A model generated the notes under the pieces. It was not told where the DNA came from. It did no database searches and saw only the letters and a program-made list of their open reading frames with translations. Positions 63,661 to 64,000 of a DNA stretch of 64,000 nucleotides are shown in pieces. Location of the stretch: contig NC_088305.1 of NCBI RefSeq assembly GCF_032854445.1, forward strand, positions 29,724,628-29,788,627. Direction: 5' to 3'. The stretch comes from Liolophura sinensis (lineage: Eukaryota; Mollusca; Polyplacophora; Chitonida; Chitonidae). The stretch's first letter is position 1, and every line of letters begins with the position of its first letter. The translations under genes and the position numbers were made by a program.

Positions 63661-63664
63661 AACA

Positions 63665-63822
63665 TTTCCTGCCTGAACAACTCGGTTCCAAGCTGTGTGT
63701 AAAACACACCATTCTTTGCTGTTACACCCTAGTGCTTGTAAACTGTGCTTTACGAGCACATCTACATATAAGAACGAATAGTTCACCGCTTGGACCGACT
63801 TCATTTTGGCGGTTAATGTTTC
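63665..63822 (+). repeat. Dispersed repeat T, copy 2
   Basis: TTCCAAGCTGTGTGTAAAAC, ACACCATTCTTTGCTGTTAC, GTGCTTGTAAACTGTGC, AGAACGAATAGTTCACCGCT and TTTTGGCGGTTAATG align in order with 52805-52985. Confidence 0.5.
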
Positions 63823-64000
63823 TCATTTGTAACACACAAAAACGAGAATACATTACAGTCCAATGTCAATTTGCATCAACGCACATTTTATAGGACACTC
63901 ACAACATATCCTTTGGGGTCATCACACTTTGGTATGGTTCTCAAAACTGACTAAAATTTTGGACCAATTTCAGTGACCTGACAATCATCAAGTAAAAGAA

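Overview
The window looks like nuclear DNA of a lophotrochozoan animal, most likely a mollusc and possibly a gastropod. The taxon is inferred from eukaryotic gene structure, the absence of bacterial operons, and tRNA-headed SINE families of a type I associate with molluscan genomes. It is gene-poor. Almost all open frames are short chance frames or lie inside tandem repeats.

Two features look like real protein-coding host genes. One is at 26641-26958 (+) and the other at 48922-49293 (-). Each encodes a small secreted precursor: a signal peptide, then a Tyr/Trp-rich segment of about 30 residues ending in a Lys-Arg cleavage site. The conserved residues occupy identical positions in the two proteins (Ile34 through Lys60-Arg61, 17 of 29 identical), so they are paralogues. 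They face each other about 22 kb apart. I do not recognise the family, and this pair is the best candidate for an undescribed system, probably a peptide hormone or neuropeptide family.

The rest is mobile and repetitive DNA. There is a 5'-truncated LINE of the RNase H / zinc-knuckle type (28472-29113). Several tRNA-derived SINE families are present, here called SINE-A, -B, -C and -D. SINE-A and SINE-B share a 3' tail core with the LINE, so the LINE or a relative may mobilise them. There are also MITE-like elements with GGCC-type inverted ends, a Tc1/mariner-like relic near 60 kb, and several unclassified dispersed families (E, F, P, Q, R, S, T). Target-site duplications are visible at several insertions.

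Tandem arrays are abundant. Units are 44 bp (8.65 kb), 41 bp (12.9 kb, third-order pattern), 42 bp (20.5-22.1 kb), 22 bp (29 kb), 4 bp (39.4 kb), 133 bp (39.9-41.5 kb), 44 bp (50.7 kb), 30 bp (51.3 kb), 40 bp (54.2-55.8 kb) and a degenerate unit of about 85 bp (59.3-60.7 kb). Some are interrupted by SINEs or the LINE.

Two long, nearly perfect hairpins (10388-10624 and 15288-15448) lie inside dispersed repeats and look like inverted templated duplications. Several stretches of 300 bp to about 2 kb show nothing I can interpret. They may hold introns, untranslated exons or regulatory DNA.
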